Assembly (NCBI RefSeq): GCF_009646095.1
Contig: NZ_CP045725.1
Coordinates: 992,001 to 1,056,000 of the forward strand
Direction: 5' to 3'
DNA: 64,000 nt
Source: Raineyella fluvialis
Lineage (GTDB): Bacteria; Actinomycetota; Actinomycetes; Propionibacteriales; Propionibacteriaceae
The position numbers and the translations under genes are program-made. Shown one piece after another: positions 60,610 through 64,000 of this stretch. The notes under the pieces are model-generated. The model was not told the origin of the DNA. It made no database searches and saw nothing but the letters and a program-made list of their open reading frames with translations. The stretch's first letter is position 1. Each line of letters starts with the position of its first letter.

Positions 60610-60885
60610 ATGTGCCTGGGAGTGCCGGCGGAGGTCATCGCGATCCCGGAGTCCGGTGAACCGCGGGCCCGGGTCGCCATCAGCGGCGTGGAACGTACGG
60701 TCGCGACGGATCTCATCGCGGCTGAGGAGCTCCGTGCGGGCGACTGGGTCCTGGTCCATGTCGGGTTCGCCCTGAGCCGGATCGACGCGGAGGAGGCGGC
60801 CATCACCCTAGAACAGATCCGCCGGCTGGGCGGCACCGTCCTGGACGATGAACTGGCCGCCTTCGGCCGCTCGGCGATCGACTGA
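60610..60885 (+). CDS. hypC: HypC hydrogenase maturation chaperone (copy 2)
   Basis: Standard 91-residue HypC: MCLGVPAEVIAI with Cys2, then VAISGVERTVATDLIAAEELRAGDWVLVHVGFALSRIDAEEA. It forms the complex with HypD that carries Fe(CN)2CO. It is 7 bp upstream of hypD in the same direction. This copy is more typical in length and motif than the one at 48672. Confidence 0.94.
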   Translation: MCLGVPAEVIAIPESGEPRARVAISGVERTVATDLIAAEELRAGDWVLVHVGFALSRIDAEEAAITLEQIRRLGGTVLDDELAAFGRSAID

Positions 60886-60892
60886 GGACACC

Positions 60893-62041
60893 GTGAAGTA
60901 CGTCGACGAATTCCGCGACCCCGCCGCCGCCCGCGCCCTACTACGCCGCATCGACGACCTCGCCGAGCAACTCGAGCGGCCGCTGCGGGTGATGGAGATC
61001 TGCGGCAGCCACACCCACACCATCTACCGCCACGGACTGGAGCACCTGCTCCCGGAGTGGATCGAGTTCATCCACGGGCCGGGCTGCCCGGTCTGCGTCA
61101 TTCCGATGGGCCGGATCGACGACGCCCTGTGGCTCGCGCGCCAGCCCGACGTGATCCTCACCACCTTCGGCGACATGATGCGCGTGCCCGGCTCGGAGGA
61201 GTCGCTGCTCCAGGTGCGGGCGACCGGCGCCGACGTACGCTTCGTCTACTCGCCGTTGGACGCCCTGCCGATCGCCCGCGACAACCCGGACAAGCAGGTG
61301 GTGTTCTTCGCCGTCGGATTCGAGACGACGGCGCCGTCCACCGCGGTCACCCTGGAACGGGCGCGCGGCGAGGGACTGGCGAACTTCTGCGTCTTCAGCA
61401 ACCACGTCACCACCGAGCAGCCGCTGCGCGCCATCGTCGACGGTGGTGAGACCCAGATCGATGCCTTCATCGGCCCTGGGCACGTGGCGTCGGTGGTGGG
61501 TGTGCACGCCTTCGACTTCCTGGCGGAGGAATTCAACCGGCCGGTGGTCGTCACCGGCTTCGAACCACTCGACGTCCTCCAGGCGGTCGCGATGCTGCTG
61601 GAACAGTTCACCTCCGGGGAGGTCGCGGCCGGGCGGGCCACCGTACAGAACCAATACGCCCGCGTCGTGCGCTCCGACGGCAACGTCGTCGCCCAGAGGC
61701 TGATGGATCGGGTCTTCCGCACCCGGGACACGTTCGAGTGGCGTGGGCTGGGCTGGATCGAGCATTCCGGCCTGGGCATCTCACCCGAGTACGCGGCCTG
61801 GGACGCCGAGGAGCGGTTCGCGGTGCCGGGCGTACGGGTCGCCGATCCGCCCGCGTGCGAGTGCGGCTCGGTGCTGACCGGCAGGATCAAACCCTGGCAA
61901 TGCCGCGTCTTCGGCACCGCCTGCACGCCGGCGACCCCGATCGGCACCTGCATGGTCTCCCCCGAAGGCGCATGCGCGGCGTACTACAACTTCGGCCGCC
62001 TCGACCGCGAGACGGCGAACGCCGTCACCATCCGGGAATGA
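60893..62041 (+). CDS. hypD: hydrogenase maturation protein HypD
   Basis: Fe-S protein on which Fe(CN)2CO is assembled, 382 residues. Catalytic motif EICGSHTH, GPGCPVCVIPMGRID, FFAVGFETTAP, and the C-terminal cluster ligands in CECGSVLTGRIKPWQC and CTPATPIGTCMVSPEGACAAYY. It directly follows hypC. GTG start at 60893. With HypC, HypE and HypF it completes the maturation pathway. Confidence 0.96.
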   Translation: MKYVDEFRDPAAARALLRRIDDLAEQLERPLRVMEICGSHTHTIYRHGLEHLLPEWIEFIHGPGCPVCVIPMGRIDDALWLARQPDVILTTFGDMMRVPGSEESLLQVRATGADVRFVYSPLDALPIARDNPDKQVVFFAVGFETTAPSTAVTLERARGEGLANFCVFSNHVTTEQPLRAIVDGGETQIDAFIGPGHVASVVGVHAFDFLAEEFNRPVVVTGFEPLDVLQAVAMLLEQFTSGEVAAGRATVQNQYARVVRSDGNVVAQRLMDRVFRTRDTFEWRGLGWIEHSGLGISPEYAAWDAEERFAVPGVRVADPPACECGSVLTGRIKPWQCRVFGTACTPATPIGTCMVSPEGACAAYYNFGRLDRETANAVTIRE

Positions 62042-62070
62042 CGCCCGGTCCACGTGGCACCATCGCACAC

Positions 62071-62487
62071 GTGACCGACAACACCTCGCGCCTGCGCGAC
62101 CTGGCCCTCCTGCGGACGGTCCGCGACCGGATCGATCGGGACTACGACCAGCCGTTGGACGTGGAGGCGCTGGCTCGCGGCGTGCACATGTCGTCAGGTC
62201 ACCTCAGTCGGATGTTCCGGGCGGCGTACGGTGAGTCGCCGTACGCCTACCTGATGACCCGGCGGATCGAGCGGGCGATGGCACTGCTCCAGCGCGGCGA
62301 CCTCGACGTCACGGCGGTCTGCTTCGCTGTCGGCTACTCCTCGCTGGGCACCTTCAGCACCCGGTTCTCCGAGTTGGTCGGCATGCCGCCGAGCGCCTAC
62401 CGGCAGACGGCGTCCCAGTGGGCCGGTCTGCCGGCGTGCGTGGTCAAACAGATCGCCCGACCGACCCGCAATACCGGTCAGGAATGA
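62071..62487 (+). CDS. AraC-family regulator, DNA-binding domain only
   Basis: 138 residues containing only the double helix-turn-helix: DVEALARGVHMSSGHLSRMFRAAYGESPYAYL and ITAVCFAVGYSSLGTFSTRFSELVGMPPSAYR (here DVTAVCFA). No ligand-binding domain. GTG start at 62071. It is immediately followed by a VOC enzyme, an actinobacterial pairing in which the small AraC protein probably controls the downstream gene. Confidence 0.88.
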   Translation: MTDNTSRLRDLALLRTVRDRIDRDYDQPLDVEALARGVHMSSGHLSRMFRAAYGESPYAYLMTRRIERAMALLQRGDLDVTAVCFAVGYSSLGTFSTRFSELVGMPPSAYRQTASQWAGLPACVVKQIARPTRNTGQE

Positions 62488-62525
62488 AGAAGCATCGTCA
62501 CCGGCCCCCGTCCTAGCGTGGAGAC

Positions 62526-62932
62526 ATGGACATCACCATTCACTCCACGTTCCTCCCGCAGACCGATCCGGAGGCGTCCCTCGCGTTCTGGCGCGACACC
62601 CTCGGCTTCGAGGTCCGCCTCGACGTCGGTTCCGGGGCCATGCGCTGGCTCACCATCGGCCCGGCCGGTCAGCCCGACACCAACATCGTCCTCGCGCCCC
62701 CGCGGTCGACCCGACCTTGAGCGACGACGAGAAGCGCACCATCAACGAACTCATCGCCAAGGGCAGCTACGCCATGGTGCTGCTCAGCACCGACAACCTC
62801 GACGACACGTTCGCCACGGTGGAGGCGAGTGGCGCCGAGATCGTCCAGGAGCCCACCCAGCAGCCGTGGGGCGTCCGCGACTTCGCGGTCCGCGACCCCG
62901 CCGGCACCATGGTGCGGGTCAACCAGCGCTGA
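62526..62932 (+). CDS. VOC-family (glyoxalase-like) protein (frameshift)
   Basis: About 135 residues after repair of a C5 run (62697-62701), which joins NIVLAPP to AVDPTLSDDEKRTI. The VOC fold is shown by STFLPQTDPEASLAFWRDTLGFEVRLD, GSYAMVLLSTDNLDDTFATVEASGAEIVQEP and the closing WGVRDFAVRDPAGTMVRV, where the last Glu ligand seems to be replaced. Substrate unknown. ATG at 62526, 38 bp after the AraC gene. Confidence 0.85.
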
Positions 62933-63075
62933 GCCGGCCGGCCCTGGCCTTCCTCGTTCGGGTCGCTTGGGCACACAGGGTCCACACATGATGGTCATAC
63001 CCATGACATGCGACCGATGCCAAGATGAACGCAGGAGGCGGGGCACGGGACCGACCAGGGCACGGGGAGGCGAGC

Positions 63076-63909
63076 ATGGCCATACGGCACATCCGCAGGC
63101 GTGGGCTCGCCGCCGGTGCGGCCGGTGTCGTCCTGGTCACGGCCGCGTACGGTCTGCCGGCGGCCGCCCACGGCGATCTGCTCGCGCGCTTCCTGCATCC
63201 CGGCGCCACGAGCGCAGCAGCCGCCCCTGCACTGACGACCCCGACCACCCCGGAGCCGACCACCCAGGAGCCGACCACCCCGGAGCCGACCACCCAGGAG
63301 CCGACCACCCAGGAGCCGACCACCCAGGAGCCGACCACCCAGGAGCCGACCTCGGCCTCGGCCTCGGCCTCGGACCTGCACGCGAGGATCGTCCAGGCCT
63401 CCTGCACCGCGGCGGTGCTCGACTCGCCCTCCGGTTCGTGGCTGGTCACCGCCGCGCACTGCGACGTGCCGGAGTCGATCGAGGCCGCGGGCCGTACCTG
63501 GACCGTCATCGACCACGTCACGACCGATGACGTCACCACCGCGGGCACGAGCACCGAGGACCTCGCCCTGCTGCGGGTGGACGGCGACATCGAAGCGGCA
63601 GTGGGCGGTGGATTCGTCGTCGGCACCGCGCCCGTTGACGGGTCGGCGGTGTCGATCTGGGGCTACCCCTCGGCGACCGGCGAGTTGATCGGCTGCGACC
63701 AGATCGCCGTGACCGTACGGTCCAACGCGATCGCCGTGGACGACTGCGACCTTCCCGACGGGACCAGCGGGTCGCCGTGGTACACCGCCGACGGCGTCCT
63801 GCACGGGGTGACCGGAGGGCCCGACGACGGCGGCACCAGCGACTGGGACACCGAATCGATCCGCTTCACCGACGACACCGTCGCGTGGATCAGGTCGGTG
63901 GTCGGCTGA
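63076..63909 (+). CDS. secreted trypsin-like serine protease with PTTQEP linker
   Basis: 277 residues. The Tat-like N-terminus RHIRRRGLAAGAAGVVLVTAAYG is probably a signal peptide. A tandem Pro-Thr-Thr-x-Glu linker (~residues 55-92) precedes a small S1-type protease. The triad is visible as His in VTAAHC, Asp in TEDLALLRV and Ser in DGTSGSPWY. No propeptide domain is clear. The ATG at 63076 has GGGGAGG upstream; the longer frame from 63025 is less likely. Substrate unknown. Confidence 0.85.
   Translation: MAIRHIRRRGLAAGAAGVVLVTAAYGLPAAAHGDLLARFLHPGATSAAAAPALTTPTTPEPTTQEPTTPEPTTQEPTTQEPTTQEPTTQEPTSASASASDLHARIVQASCTAAVLDSPSGSWLVTAAHCDVPESIEAAGRTWTVIDHVTTDDVTTAGTSTEDLALLRVDGDIEAAVGGGFVVGTAPVDGSAVSIWGYPSATGELIGCDQIAVTVRSNAIAVDDCDLPDGTSGSPWYTADGVLHGVTGGPDDGGTSDWDTESIRFTDDTVAWIRSVVG
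63238..63351 (+). repeat. in-frame 15-bp tandem repeats
   Basis: Units of the type CCGACCACCCAGGAG, seven or eight copies, encoding PTTQEP/PTTPEP in the protease linker. Some copies are exact, so copy number may vary between strains and in assembly. Confidence 0.9.
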
Positions 63910-64000
63910 TCAGCGCAGGCCACCCACCCGGTAGTGCAGCTCCAGCGCCCTCGGCAGCAGGATGTTGCCCTCCTTGTGGACGTGCAGGTGCAGGTCGGTC
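63910..64000 (-). CDS. C-terminal end of a RIC/YtfE-type iron-sulfur repair protein (partial)
   Basis: The last 29 codons before TGA read DLHLHVHKEGNILLPRALEL, the conserved carboxylate/histidine-rich end of RIC (ScdA/YtfE/DnrN) di-iron proteins, which repair Fe-S clusters after nitrosative or oxidative damage. The rest of the gene lies beyond the right edge. It is convergent with the protease gene, with its stop directly after that gene's. Confidence 0.7.
   Translation of the reverse strand, partial: TDLHLHVHKEGNILLPRALELHYRVGGLR

Noticed and set aside
63238-63351. CRISPR array
   Set aside because: The units are contiguous, in frame and 15 bp long, without spacers; they encode a Pro-Thr linker.

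Overview
The window is high-GC actinobacterial chromosome, most likely from the Propionibacteriales or Propionibacteriaceae. The reasons are GTG/ATG starts with GGAGG-type ribosome sites, ATGA-overlap operons, 16S rRNA with propionibacterial-looking variable stretches, a 16S-23S spacer without tRNA genes, and cobalamin and sulfur genes. No species can be named from the sequence alone.

Layout. 1-9.6 kb: partial manA; a thioredoxin / rhodanese lipoprotein / CPVC membrane protein operon behind a perfect CsoR/CstR-type palindrome; a GNAT gene and a DUF308 gene; dihydroxyacetone kinase dhaKLM; then small stress and envelope genes (DUF302, SPFH, a secreted-repeat lipoprotein, a YqeY-like protein, a tandem universal stress protein). 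9.7-13.7 kb: an alkanesulfonate uptake and desulfonation operon (ssuC-ssuB-ssuA-ssuD) with a clear promoter/operator and a strong terminator hairpin. 14.8-21.3 kb: a DUF1206 membrane gene and an rRNA operon on the minus strand (promoter, 16S, 23S, 5S, terminator). 21.7-26.3 kb: a signalling cluster with a truncated response regulator, a receiver-only regulator, an RsbQ-like hydrolase and a multi-PAS histidine kinase. 26.4-32.1 kb: metY-like gene, AMIN-like lipoprotein, gabD-like dehydrogenase, plsC, an MBL-fold hydrolase and a GAP-family membrane protein. 32.2-35.8 kb: a TetR-controlled ABC-like exporter operon (degenerate ATPase plus YhgE/Pip permease). 36-43 kb: DUF2207 protein, cobK/cobU, LMW phosphatase, YibE/F, VOC protein, CDF transporter. 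43-46.2 kb: a MazEF-type toxin-antitoxin pair and two paralogous collagen-like glycine-rich proteins. 46.4-48.7 kb: sirtuin and adenine deaminase. 48.7-62 kb: a complete uptake [NiFe]-hydrogenase locus (hyaABCD, hypABCDEF) with unusual extras. 62-64 kb: AraC regulator with VOC enzyme, a secreted trypsin-like protease and the end of a RIC/YtfE-type gene.

The hydrogenase genes form one functional unit. HyaA/HyaB are the Tat-exported, membrane-anchored enzyme. HyaC is the cytochrome b that accepts the electrons and HyaD is the maturation endopeptidase. HypA-F build the Ni-Fe(CN)2CO centre. Extras are a second HypA, a second HypC, an orphan large-subunit-like protein, and an N-terminal extension on HyaC that resembles a P-type ATPase nucleotide-binding domain.

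Caution on quality: about a dozen otherwise well-conserved genes across the window carry frameshifts, nearly all repaired by adding one base to a G or C run. This looks like residual indel error of the assembly, not gene decay. Such genes are annotated over their full corrected span, with the break position stated.
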